A DNA stretch of 8,870 nucleotides from Rubrobacter sp. (GCA_013695335.1 JACDAR010000011.1:1-8870); one strand, 5' to 3'; positions 1 to 6,019 are shown, numbered from the stretch's first letter. The notes: generated from the sequence alone by a model not told the origin. Program-made: numbers and translations.

Positions 1-398
1 TTTGGTACGCTCCCGAGCCTGTCCGGCGAATCCGGTTCGTACAGGGCGCTGCTCTCCAGAACTTCCCTCGGCACGATATCCTGTTTACCGGCCTCTAGTT
101 GGCGCAGGAACTCGTTGATGGCGAGCATCCGCTGGGCGAGCCCCTTCTCGATGACTGCCCAATCGGTGGCCGGGATCAGACGCGGAATGTAGTCAGTGGG
201 ATGGCTTTTGTCCCCGCCTGTGATGCCGAGATCCCGCTGTGTATCGAGCAACCTTTCGTGGGCGCGCCCCGTCCTCCGTTCCCATTCTCTCACGCCCATC
301 CTCCCCATCTCGTCCAGGACCGGCGCGTACAGGGAGAGAGGTTTACCGTTTGCCGTGAAGACCTCGTTGGGGCTGGATAGCTCGCGCTCGAACCTCAT
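1..398 (-). CDS. Circularly permuted ATP-grasp family protein, N-terminal part (3' end beyond window)
   Basis: About 132 N-terminal residues are visible; the gene continues past the left edge. The translation carries the hallmark entry region of circularly permuted type 2 ATP-grasp (DUF404/DUF407-like) proteins: an arginine-rich helix, a GIT motif around residue 59, then YIPRLIPATDW and an acidic/basic helix with GLAQRMLAINEFLRQL. Family members typically read IPRII..EW..LE.GL.QR..ALN.FL at this place. Such proteins resemble glutathionylspermidine synthase-type carboxylate-amine ligases; substrates are mostly unknown and the catalytic residues lie outside the window. The start is the first in-frame ATG: there is no in-frame ATG/GTG/TTG for at least 25 codons upstream. 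It has no Shine-Dalgarno but a TATTCT hexamer 6 nt upstream, suggesting leaderless translation. Family call is from motif likeness read by eye. Confidence 0.8.
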   Translation of the reverse strand, partial: MRFERELSSPNEVFTANGKPLSLYAPVLDEMGRMGVREWERRTGRAHERLLDTQRDLGITGGDKSHPTDYIPRLIPATDWAVIEKGLAQRMLAINEFLRQLEAGKQDIVPREVLESSALYEPDSPDRLGSVP

Positions 399-410
399 CG
401 CGCAAGAATA
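399..410 (-). promoter_or_regulatory. -10 element (TATTCT) for leaderless ATP-grasp mRNA
   Basis: On the minus strand TATTCT (405-410) is followed by 6 nt (TGCGCG) and then the ATG at 398. A -10 hexamer usually places the transcription start about 7 nt downstream, which here is the A of ATG. No Shine-Dalgarno is present and no convincing -35 is seen. The same spacing recurs at 873 and 6915, which raises confidence. Confidence 0.5.
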
Positions 411-465
411 GCGGCAAAGCGAGATGCGCGCTGCGGCCCGTCGGCCAAAAAGTCGCCCGAAACTT

Positions 466-873
466 CTATGCGAATATCCCGACGAGGGCGCAGGGAGAGC
501 CAAGCATGAAAGAGAGGGAGAACGTGATGGCGAAGAAAACGTTCTCCTCAGAGATATACGAGTAGACGCGACGATAGTGGGCCATGAGCAGCAGGGAAGT
601 CACGGCCACGCCGCCCATCAGGATGGCAGTGGTCCGCAGGGCGGTCAACGTCCCCATCCACGCGACGACGCCCTGCGAGTTCAGGAGCAGGAGCCCGAAC
701 CAGTCCACGGCTAGCATCAGGGAGATGCCGAAGACCACGAGCAGGGCGCGGAATACCGGGCGCGGGAAGAGTGGCCCACGCACCGGGGCTTCTGGTTCCT
801 GGTCATCATCGTAGAACAGCGTTTTAGCCTTACCACGTTGAATGAGCTTCAGAAAACTTCCGGCTGGGTCCAT
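466..873 (-). CDS. Small three-helix membrane protein, unknown function
   Basis: A 135-residue protein I do not recognise. Residues 1-40 are a polar cytoplasmic-type tail with basic (QRGKAK) and acidic (DDDQEPE) patches. Three hydrophobic segments follow at about 41-65, 78-99 and 111-134, separated by a basic loop (HYRRVYSY), so the protein is probably an integral inner-membrane protein with a very short C-terminus. No catalytic or transport motif is visible. The gene lies 67 bp upstream of the ATP-grasp gene on the same strand. The ATG at 873 has no Shine-Dalgarno, but TATACT sits exactly 6 nt before it, so the mRNA is probably leaderless. The reality of the gene rests on its coherent membrane topology and start signal. 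Confidence 0.75.
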   Translation of the reverse strand: MDPAGSFLKLIQRGKAKTLFYDDDQEPEAPVRGPLFPRPVFRALLVVFGISLMLAVDWFGLLLLNSQGVVAWMGTLTALRTTAILMGGVAVTSLLLMAHYRRVYSYISEENVFFAITFSLSFMLGSPCALVGIFA

Positions 874-885
874 AGTCCGAGTATA
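874..885 (-). promoter_or_regulatory. -10 element (TATACT) for leaderless membrane-protein mRNA
   Basis: Minus-strand TATACT (880-885, one mismatch from TATAAT) is followed by CGGACT and then the ATG at 873. This puts the expected transcription start on the start codon. There is no Shine-Dalgarno and no recognisable -35 at 16-18 bp spacing. Confidence 0.55.
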
Positions 886-966
886 TTACCGCAGCAGAAC
901 TGGCCGGACCTCTGCAGCAAAGTACAAATAATCATTCGGATTCGGTCAGCCACGAACGGCATAGGC

Positions 967-1806
967 TCAGTCGCGCAGGAAGCCGCCTTCTGAGTTGATG
1001 ATCTGGCCCGTGATCCAGGCTGCCCCGTCTCCCACCAGGAAAGCCACGAGCCTTGCCGCATCCTCCGGCTGTCCGACCTTGCCCGAAGGGAATTTGGACG
1101 CCAGATCGCGCGCAAGCTCCTCTCCCATCCAGCCTGTGTCCGTGGGACCTGGGTTGACTGCGTTTACAGTTATGCCTTTGTGCCCGACCTCGGCGGCAAG
1201 GGTTCGGGTGAAAGCCTCGATGGCGCCTTTGGAGGCTGCGTATGCGAGTTCTCCTGGCATCGGGCCGATAGATTGGCCTGATGTGAAGTTGACGATCCTG
1301 CCTCCTGAACCGGCTTCGAATCGCCGGGCGAAGTGGACGGAGAGCAACGCCGTGGCCCGCAGGTTGACCGCGTGATGGGCGTCGAGGGTCGCGGCGTCGA
1401 GTCTCTCGAAGCCGTCATTCTCCGAGTGGGCTGCGTTGTTCACCAGGATGGATGGCCGCCCGAGTTCTTGTTCGGTGGCGTCGAGTAGCTTTTCGGGGGA
1501 TTCTGGCAGGGAGAGATCCAACTCGATAGCCTCCGCCCTGACGCCCATGCCACGCAATTCTTCGAGCAGCGCGACTGGTTCTTCCTCGTCCGAGTTCCAC
1601 GGCATCTCGCGGTCGTAAGCCCTCCAGTAGGAGAAGACCACGTCGGCGCCGCGGGCGGCGAGGGCGCGGCAGATCGCCGATCCTATCCCCCTGCGCCGTC
1701 CGACACCGGTTACGAGGGCGACGCGTCCGCGAAGATCATCCCTGTGATTCGCTGGTTCTGGCTGCGTTTTTTGGTCGAGTCTTTCCGAAGATCGGGCCTC
1801 TGGCAT
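967..1806 (-). CDS. SDR-family oxidoreductase (3-oxoacyl-ACP reductase-like)
   Basis: A 279-residue classical short-chain dehydrogenase/reductase with a Rossmann fold. Seen in order: NAD(P)-binding glycine motif TGVGRRRGIG (33-42), an Asp-Leu after beta-4 (97-98), NNAA (123-126), catalytic Ser in NFTSGQS (about 176), Tyr189 and Lys193 in YAASKG, then NPGPTDTGW (218-226) and a C-terminal GQIINSEGG. The basic residues after the glycine motif fit NADP(H), though this is inference. Family members oxidise or reduce hydroxyl/keto groups; annotation as 3-oxoacyl-ACP reductase is common, but the substrate cannot be told. An upstream TTG at 1881 would add a low-complexity extension; the ATG at 1806 is preferred because AGGGGAG lies 7 nt before it. 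About 20 polar residues still precede the fold. It stands 159 bp downstream of the FUSC gene. Confidence 0.9.
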   Translation of the reverse strand: MPEARSSERLDQKTQPEPANHRDDLRGRVALVTGVGRRRGIGSAICRALAARGADVVFSYWRAYDREMPWNSDEEEPVALLEELRGMGVRAEAIELDLSLPESPEKLLDATEQELGRPSILVNNAAHSENDGFERLDAATLDAHHAVNLRATALLSVHFARRFEAGSGGRIVNFTSGQSIGPMPGELAYAASKGAIEAFTRTLAAEVGHKGITVNAVNPGPTDTGWMGEELARDLASKFPSGKVGQPEDAARLVAFLVGDGAAWITGQIINSEGGFLRD

Positions 1807-1813
1807 GGCGTTG

Positions 1814-1820
1814 CTCCCCT
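1814..1820 (-). promoter_or_regulatory. Shine-Dalgarno AGGGGAG deciding the SDR start
   Basis: AGGGGAG on the minus strand lies 7 nt upstream of the ATG at 1806. This selects that start over the TTG at 1881, which has no such site. Confidence 0.7.
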
Positions 1821-1852
1821 GGGTGGCGTTCGAAGAACTAGTGGAAGTGAGA

Positions 1853-1866
1853 TTCGCGATCGCGAA
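1853..1866. repeat. 14-bp perfect palindrome, possible operator upstream of SDR gene
   Basis: TTCGCGATCGCGAA is a perfect inverted repeat lying 46 bp upstream of the SDR start codon in the gap after the FUSC gene. It contains GCGATCGC. Its position in the probable 5' control region fits a repressor site, for instance of a TetR-type regulator, but no regulator gene is in the window and the match is by symmetry only. Confidence 0.4.
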
Positions 1867-1965
1867 CCGTTTTCGCGTCAAGCCTATGCCAGTGTGTCGC
1901 CCATGACCGTGACGGTAGCATCACGCGGTCTCGGGCACAAGACATCTCCCGCGCTCCGGCGATAG

Positions 1966-3120
1966 CTACTCGACTGGAACTGTGCGATCCGGAGCGTGGG
2001 TCGCGGCCTCCCTGAAAGCTTTGAGCGAGGTGTCAGGGTCCATGCCTGACGCCCTGAGGAGGTCTACGGCTGTGCATTGAACCTGTCCCACGAGCACGCT
2101 GGTTTCGAGGTCGTGGCGTTCTTCGAGCACGGTGGTCGCCTCTTCGGCGGCCCTTAGCGCGAGATAGCGGGTGTGAGGCGGATGATCCGGACTCTCCAGA
2201 TACTCTCCCAGGGCCTCGACGGCGCGCGCGAGATCCGAGATTGTCTCAGCGAGCCGCTCCGGCGTCTCCTTATCCTCACGTACCATGCTGACTGCGGCGC
2301 GGGCGAGAACGCGGGTGTTGCGAACCGCGAGGTCGAGCTGGTCAGCGGCCGTCGCGTAGTAGCTGAGGTGCATGAGATCCCTGCGTCGCGGCGGAGAGAT
2401 ACGGATGGTCTTGTAACCTGCGTCGATGGCTTCCTTCAGCTCTCCCACCCGCACATCCATCATGCGCGCCCGATCAAGCGCCCTCTCGGCCATCCCGAGG
2501 TCGCCAGCGAGAAGTGCAGCCTTCGTCTCCTCCAGCACAGCGGCCAGCTCGCCGAAGATCGGATGCGCCGCCCGCTCGACGATGTGTCTGGGACTGTTGG
2601 GGAAGATCGCGGTGATCGCCAGCGCGACCCCGCTCCCAACCAGCGCGTCAACGAACCGCTCGGGCGATGTTCCGTAAGTGGATGGATCGAGCATCACCGT
2701 GAAGAGGGCCGTAACTCCGGCCTCCGTGACCAGCAACGTCGCGCCGTTCAGCAGCACCGCAGCCCCCATCGCCAGCGCGACGACCACCGCGATCTGAACC
2801 GGCCCCGTCCCGATGACGGCCACGATGAGGTCCGCAACCGCCAGACCGCACGCCACCCCGAAGACCAGCTCCGCAGCCTGCCGCCCCTCCCTGCCAACCG
2901 CCACCCCGAGAGAGATGACCGCCGCTATCGCCGCGAAGAACGGCCGCTCGTGCCCGAGCACCATCGTCGCCAGCGACCAAGCCAGGCTGGCCGCGACCGC
3001 CGTCTGCAATATGGGCCAACCCCTGGCCCGCAGCCGCCCGAGCGCCGCCTCGAACCTCCGCCGCGCCGCCGAAAACAAACCAAATATCCCGGCCCGCGCA
3101 AGCACCGCTTCACCCATCAC
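1966..3120 (-). CDS. FUSC / aromatic acid exporter-like membrane protein
   Basis: A 384-residue protein with the half-size FUSC/ArAE (DUF939-like) plan. The N-terminal half holds about six hydrophobic segments (roughly 37-55, 60-76, 82-104, 106-126, 131-146, 157-174). It includes the family-like stretch of a basic GREGRQ before a Gly-spaced helix (GVACGLAVADLI). Residues 180-384 form a soluble, alpha-helical, charged region with no membrane segments, as in this family. Relatives are proposed to export aromatic carboxylates or related compounds; substrate here is unknown. The start is GTG at 3120, directly followed by an ATG at 3117; a strong site GGAGGTGA lies 6 nt before the GTG and serves either. 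No obvious terminator follows the stop. Family call is firm as to membrane type, moderate as to function. Confidence 0.8.
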   Translation of the reverse strand: MMGEAVLARAGIFGLFSAARRRFEAALGRLRARGWPILQTAVAASLAWSLATMVLGHERPFFAAIAAVISLGVAVGREGRQAAELVFGVACGLAVADLIVAVIGTGPVQIAVVVALAMGAAVLLNGATLLVTEAGVTALFTVMLDPSTYGTSPERFVDALVGSGVALAITAIFPNSPRHIVERAAHPIFGELAAVLEETKAALLAGDLGMAERALDRARMMDVRVGELKEAIDAGYKTIRISPPRRRDLMHLSYYATAADQLDLAVRNTRVLARAAVSMVREDKETPERLAETISDLARAVEALGEYLESPDHPPHTRYLALRAAEEATTVLEERHDLETSVLVGQVQCTAVDLLRASGMDPDTSLKAFREAATHAPDRTVPVE

Positions 3121-3124
3121 CGGT

Positions 3125-3132
3125 CACCTCCT
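3125..3132 (-). promoter_or_regulatory. Strong Shine-Dalgarno for FUSC gene
   Basis: AGGAGGTG on the minus strand is a near-perfect complement of the 16S rRNA 3' end. It lies 4 nt from the GTG measured from its last base, or 6 nt from the AGGAGG core. It leaves open whether GTG (3120) or ATG (3117) is used. Confidence 0.75.
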
Positions 3133-3213
3133 CTCGATCTTCTCAGCCAAACCCCTCCAGGCCCAGCCCCAAGTCCAATGTGTCAACCTCTATGTGCCAA
3201 CGGCATACACCCG

Positions 3214-3242
3214 AAGCTACCACCCGCACCGTGCCAATTCAA
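3214..3242 (-). promoter_or_regulatory. Candidate sigma-70-type promoter for FUSC gene
   Basis: On the minus strand TTGAAT (3237-3242) and TAGCTT (3214-3219) are separated by 17 bp, predicting a start near 3207 and an untranslated leader of about 87 nt. A 7-bp direct repeat TTGGCAC (minus strand; 3231-3237 and 3194-3200) flanks the predicted start. Each hexamer matches 4 of 6 consensus bases, so this is only a candidate. Confidence 0.3.
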
Positions 3243-3261
3243 AGGAAAACGAGGCGTTTCA

Positions 3262-3296
3262 GCAAACTGTTGCCAGACTGTTGCGAAGTATTGCAA
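3262..3296. repeat. Helically phased TTGC boxes upstream of FUSC promoter
   Basis: TTGC occurs at 3270-3273, 3281-3284 and 3291-3294, spaced 11 and 10 bp. The first two sit in the direct repeat ACTGTTGC, and GCAA occurs at 3262-3265 and 3293-3296, the latter making a TTGCAA palindrome. The array lies just upstream of the candidate -35 for the FUSC gene, so an activator or repressor site is possible. The boxes are short and may be chance. Confidence 0.2.
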
Positions 3297-3331
3297 ATGC
3301 CCGCTGTGGAGGCGCTTGGCGAAGTCTGATC

Positions 3332-3508
3332 CAAACTATCCAGCAGTCACAGTGCCATAGAGGTGTCATCCATCCACTGCCCCGGCTCCAGCCCGTGTGC
3401 CACGCCTCCTACTATGTCCGCCAGTGGCACGAAGGAGCCCGACGGCATGAACTCCACCGCCACACCGAGAGCATCATTGGTTGCCAGTCCCGGGAGAGAG
3501 CCACGGTA
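3332..3508 (-). pseudogene. Decayed N-terminal remnant of an ADP-ribosylglycohydrolase gene
   Basis: The minus strand encodes, from 3508, YRGSLPGLATNDALGVAVEF and, further on, GGVAHGLEPGQW and MDDTSMAL, then TGA at 3347-3349, then LLDSL. This matches the start of ADP-ribosylglycohydrolases (DraG/ARH family), which usually read RG.L.GLA.GDALG..VEF, then GGG...L.PGEWTDDT.MAL.L..SL. The fragment has no start codon: the frame is closed by TAG just upstream (3538-3540) and the first Met is internal. GDALG is changed to NDALG, and the usual metal-binding Thr of W-T-D-D is Met. The TGA stands where the family commonly has Cys. After LLDSL the likeness stops and the remaining roughly 250 residues are gone. 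Enzymes of this family remove ADP-ribose from proteins or nucleic acids; this copy cannot be functional. Confidence 0.75.
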
Positions 3509-3551
3509 GCTTTGGAGTTGCTTTTTTGGCTTGCTCGACTATCGCACTTCT

Positions 3552-4691
3552 CTAACTGATCGCTTTGGACAGTCTCGGGCCGAACACCTTCTTGAGTTTC
3601 AGGAGCCGGTCAACCGCCCACTCCGCGATCTCCTCTAACACTTGTTGATCGTCCTCGATAGAACCTTCGCGATAGACGCCTACGCGACTAAATCGGCGAT
3701 TATCCATCCGCTGCCACTCTAGCTCTTCTCCAAACTCTGCTGACAGCGAGCCTTGCTGCTCAAAGAGGGTGTCGAACAGCTCCTTGTTTGATCCGGCATC
3801 ACCTCGATCAATATAAACTTCAGCACGGACTTGCCCTCCCTGAGCAAAAACGAGAGCATAGGAAATACCCGTGAACCCCGAGGCGAAGTAGTACCAGTTC
3901 TGTAATTGTCCGGCTCGCGCTCTTGTGAAATCGTGGTGTTCTCGCAGCTCATCTATCAGCTTTTGGAAGAAGGTTTGATAGGCTCTCTTCTTGTCGGAAG
4001 ACTCTCCAGCAGTGCCAGATTTTTTCTGTCGGGCCTCCACCGTCTGTCCGATGATGCGCGGTACGAGCGTCTTCAGATTCGAGTCCTGGCTGACGTACTG
4101 TTTTATCTCCACAGCCAAAACTTCCGCCGGGTCCATCTGCTCGTTCAGGAACTCCACGATGCGGCGGAGTTCATCGGGAATCTTGTCAGACACGAAGATC
4201 AAACGCACTTTCCCCGCTTGCAAGTTCGTCTTGACCTTCCGCCAGAACTCCTCCGGATCGGCGTCGGGATCTTCCAAGAGATCCGAGATGTCTTGCTCGG
4301 ACTCCAGATTCGCCTCGAATTGTGCCCGTAACTTGTCCCCCGACCAGTAGACGACCCCGTTTGCGGCGTAATCGAGCATCTGGCCGACGACCTCGCGGCG
4401 GATGCGGGTGTCGGTGCTGCGTTTGACCTCGACGATGGTCGGCACGGCGTCTTGATCCAGGAACAGGTGATCCACCGACCACCGCCCGGAACCGTCCTCT
4501 TCAGAAGCCAGCGCCATCTCTTGCGACACGAGCAGCCATCGTCTTGGCGCACTGCTGTCTATCTGATCCCCAGCAAGGAGGTTGGGGTGGCGGGCTAGAT
4601 ATTCTTGCAGTAGAGCCTCGGTGGCGTAACCACGCTCGTTCATCTCGACAAGCTCGCCATCATCTCGCATGAGATAGATTCCCCCGCTCAC
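3552..4691 (-). CDS. PD-(D/E)XK-like nuclease with DUF4268-type C-terminal domain
   Basis: A 379-residue soluble protein. The N-terminal part (about 20-115) has the core of a restriction-like nuclease fold: a leading helix with Glu (ALLQEYLARHPNLL, 27-39), Asp in VDHLFLD (73-79), and IVEVKRS (87-92) giving the E-x-K pair Glu88/Lys90, then RIRREVVGQMLDYAANG. Residues about 120-225 hold a linker region with FLNEQMDPAEVLAVEIKQY. The C-terminal 235-375 resembles DUF4268, a domain found attached to restriction-type proteins. A DNA-acting defence or repair role is likely but unproven. Start: GTG at 4691 is preferred because GAGAGGGG lies 7 nt upstream and it leaves a 31-nt gap after hicB; a start at 4784 would overlap hicB. 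GC is 50% over 3781-3900, clearly below flanking genes, suggesting acquisition. Confidence 0.75.
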   Translation of the reverse strand: MSGGIYLMRDDGELVEMNERGYATEALLQEYLARHPNLLAGDQIDSSAPRRWLLVSQEMALASEEDGSGRWSVDHLFLDQDAVPTIVEVKRSTDTRIRREVVGQMLDYAANGVVYWSGDKLRAQFEANLESEQDISDLLEDPDADPEEFWRKVKTNLQAGKVRLIFVSDKIPDELRRIVEFLNEQMDPAEVLAVEIKQYVSQDSNLKTLVPRIIGQTVEARQKKSGTAGESSDKKRAYQTFFQKLIDELREHHDFTRARAGQLQNWYYFASGFTGISYALVFAQGGQVRAEVYIDRGDAGSNKELFDTLFEQQGSLSAEFGEELEWQRMDNRRFSRVGVYREGSIEDDQQVLEEIAEWAVDRLLKLKKVFGPRLSKAIS

Positions 4692-4698
4692 AAACGTT

Positions 4699-4706
4699 CC
4701 CCTCTC
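4699..4706 (-). promoter_or_regulatory. Shine-Dalgarno deciding the nuclease start
   Basis: GAGAGGGG on the minus strand is 7 nt from the GTG at 4691. It favours this start over the upstream in-frame ATG codons at 4784 and 4739, which lie in hicB. It also favours GTG over the internal ATG at 4670, for which only a weaker GGGGGA is seen. Confidence 0.55.
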
Positions 4707-4722
4707 TTTGCGGACGGAGTCT

Positions 4723-4953
4723 TCAGGCAGCCCCGACATCCACGTACTCGCTGCTGGAGGAGGGCTCGGGGATTGGCAGCCCATCCTCGCGCAGGCTTTC
4801 CAGGTGCAATTCGACGGCTTCCCCGATCAGGCGCAAAGCCTCTTCCTTGGTCTCACCTACGGCGACACAGCCCGGAAGATCCGGCACATAAGCACCGACC
4901 CCGTTTTCGCCTCGCTCCAATATCACCACATAGCGCATAGTTCCTTCTTTCAT
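4723..4953 (-). CDS. hicB: HicB-family antitoxin, short form
   Basis: A 76-residue protein with the partially RNase H-like HicB fold. It shows RYVVILERGENGVGAYVPD, PGCVAVGETKEEAL (28-41) and a C-terminal PSSSSEYVDV, the typical ending of short HicB proteins. It would bind and neutralise HicA. No helix-turn-helix or ribbon-helix-helix domain follows, so this form probably lacks its own DNA-binding part; autoregulation would then need another mechanism. It starts 1 nt after the hicA stop (TAG-C-ATG), so translation is coupled. An internal ATG at 4938 (MRYVVIL) is where many relatives start, but its AAGGA is only 3 nt away; the first ATG also lacks a clear site, so the start is uncertain by five residues. 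Confidence 0.9.
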   Translation of the reverse strand: MKEGTMRYVVILERGENGVGAYVPDLPGCVAVGETKEEALRLIGEAVELHLESLREDGLPIPEPSSSSEYVDVGAA

Positions 4954-4954
4954 G

Positions 4955-5140
4955 CTACTTCAGCCCCGCCTGTTTGAAGATGCTGTTGAGGGTTCCCGGC
5001 GGTACGTCCAGGCCCGGCTTACCTGCAACCGTGACGGTCCCCGGCTTGTCTGGATGCTTGAACTGCCGATGACTACCCTTCGTCCTCGCCAACCGCCAGC
5101 CATCCTCTTGCAACAACTCGATAACTTCCCTTACCTGCAT
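4955..5140 (-). CDS. hicA: HicA-family mRNA interferase toxin
   Basis: A 61-residue protein with the compact double-stranded RNA-binding-like HicA fold. The signature is complete: VIELLQEDGWRLARTKGSH (residues 6-24) with the catalytic His24 in GSHRQF, then TVTVAGKPG, DVPPGTLNSIF and KQAGL. HicA toxins cleave mRNA and stop translation when not bound by HicB. The order is toxin first, then antitoxin, as usual for hicAB. The gene begins 12 nt after the PhzF stop, but a TATGAT hexamer overlapping that stop suggests a separate promoter. There is no Shine-Dalgarno, and an out-of-frame ATG lies 5 nt upstream. All key residues are present, so the toxin looks functional. Confidence 0.93.
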   Translation of the reverse strand: MQVREVIELLQEDGWRLARTKGSHRQFKHPDKPGTVTVAGKPGLDVPPGTLNSIFKQAGLK

Positions 5141-5151
5141 AACATGCCCAC

Positions 5152-5157
5152 ATCATA
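5152..5157 (-). promoter_or_regulatory. Candidate -10 (TATGAT) for hicAB
   Basis: TATGAT on the minus strand overlaps the TGA stop of the PhzF gene. Six nt later comes an ATG (5143-5145) that opens only a 4-codon frame ending in TAA; the hicA ATG is 5 nt further. No -35 is evident. The hexamer matches TATAAT at 5 of 6 positions, and the geometry mirrors the leaderless starts elsewhere in the window. Confidence 0.4.
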
Positions 5158-6019
5158 ACAACTCCCCCCTCGCCACCATCTGCACTTTTCCGCCGACTTC
5201 GACGCTGATGTCTTCCTCGGTTTTCTCGGCGCGGAGGTAGAGTAGCGATGAGCGTCCGATCTCATATCCCTGCTCCAGCCGCGCATCCACAGGGCCATCG
5301 CCAAGATAATTATGCTCCGCCAGATAGGCGGTGAGGCATCCGGCGGCGCTCCCCGTTGCCGGGTCCTCCGGCACGCCGAGGTCGTCGGCGAACATGCGGG
5401 CGGCGAGGTCGTTCTCCGCCTCGTGCGGCTCGGGGCAGAAGGCGTACAGGTTGGCGCTACCTGCGGTTTGTGTCAACTCGCGGTATCGTTCCCGATCCGG
5501 TCGGCACCGCTTCAGAGTATCGAGGTTTTCGAGCGGGATGATGATCGCGGGTAGGCCCGTGGAGACTACTTGAACCGGATGTCGCCCGTCGAGATCGCCC
5601 GCTTCGAGGCCGAGTGCGGGGGCGACGAGGGAAGGATCGAGGATTTCGCCGAACGAGGGGGGGATCTGTCGCATCCACAATTCATCCCCGAAGGTGACGG
5701 GGATGCGGCCCGCCGCCACATCGAGGGCCACGGTGCCCGCCTCTGGGGACAGGAGTTCCTGGCGGATCACAGCCGCCGTTCCCAGCGTGGGATGACCGGC
5801 AAAAGGTACTTCACCACCGGGGGTGAAGATGCGAACTGGAAAGCCATCGTCCACCGCCCCCCGCGAGAGCACGAAGCTCGTCTCCGAGAAACCGAACTCT
5901 CTGGTTATTGCCTGCATCTCATCACCCGAAAGCGCCCCTGCGTCGAGTACGACGGCGAGCTGGTTTCCAGCATATTTTTGTTCGGCGAATACGTCCACTA
6001 TGTAGAAAGTTGGGCTCAC
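5153..6019 (-). CDS. PhzF-family isomerase/epimerase-like protein
   Basis: A 288-residue protein of usual PhzF length with the two-fold diaminopimelate-epimerase-like architecture. Seen: FYIVDVFAEQKYAGNQLAVV (5-24), the catalytic Glu46 in FSETSFV, a GGEVPFAGHPTLGTA motif (68-82), EDPATGSAAG (218-227) and EQGYEIGRSS near the C-terminus. In phenazine producers PhzF isomerises trans-2,3-dihydro-3-hydroxyanthranilate, but most family members lie outside phenazine clusters and their substrates are unknown. No other phenazine gene is here, so that pathway is unlikely. The start is GTG at 6019, with AGGAG 6 nt upstream overlapping the stop of the M55 peptidase gene; the two genes are 9 bp apart and form a coupled pair. 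Confidence 0.93.
   Translation of the reverse strand: MSPTFYIVDVFAEQKYAGNQLAVVLDAGALSGDEMQAITREFGFSETSFVLSRGAVDDGFPVRIFTPGGEVPFAGHPTLGTAAVIRQELLSPEAGTVALDVAAGRIPVTFGDELWMRQIPPSFGEILDPSLVAPALGLEAGDLDGRHPVQVVSTGLPAIIIPLENLDTLKRCRPDRERYRELTQTAGSANLYAFCPEPHEAENDLAARMFADDLGVPEDPATGSAAGCLTAYLAEHNYLGDGPVDARLEQGYEIGRSSLLYLRAEKTEEDISVEVGGKVQMVARGELL

Noticed and set aside
1906..1916. ACCGTGACGGT inverted repeat between FUSC and SDR, as a terminator or operator
   Set aside because: The arms are only 5 bp with a 1-nt centre and no U-run. The same 11-mer occurs at 5028-5038 inside hicA as ordinary coding sequence, so it is probably chance.
3166..3190. TTGACA on the minus strand upstream of FUSC as a -35
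   Set aside because: The hexamer is perfect, but no TANNNT-like -10 occurs 15-19 bp downstream on that strand; TTGAAT/TAGCTT further upstream is the better pair.
2173..3360. Long plus-strand open frame of 395 codons opposite the FUSC gene
   Set aside because: Its product is rich in Arg, Pro and His without any motif, it is antisense to a coherent membrane protein with a strong Shine-Dalgarno, and such frames are usual opposite GC-rich genes.
2813..3559. Plus-strand frame of 248 codons across the FUSC 5' end and the intergenic stretch
   Set aside because: It is antisense both to FUSC and to the ADP-ribosylglycohydrolase remnant, has no ribosome site and shows no recognisable domain.
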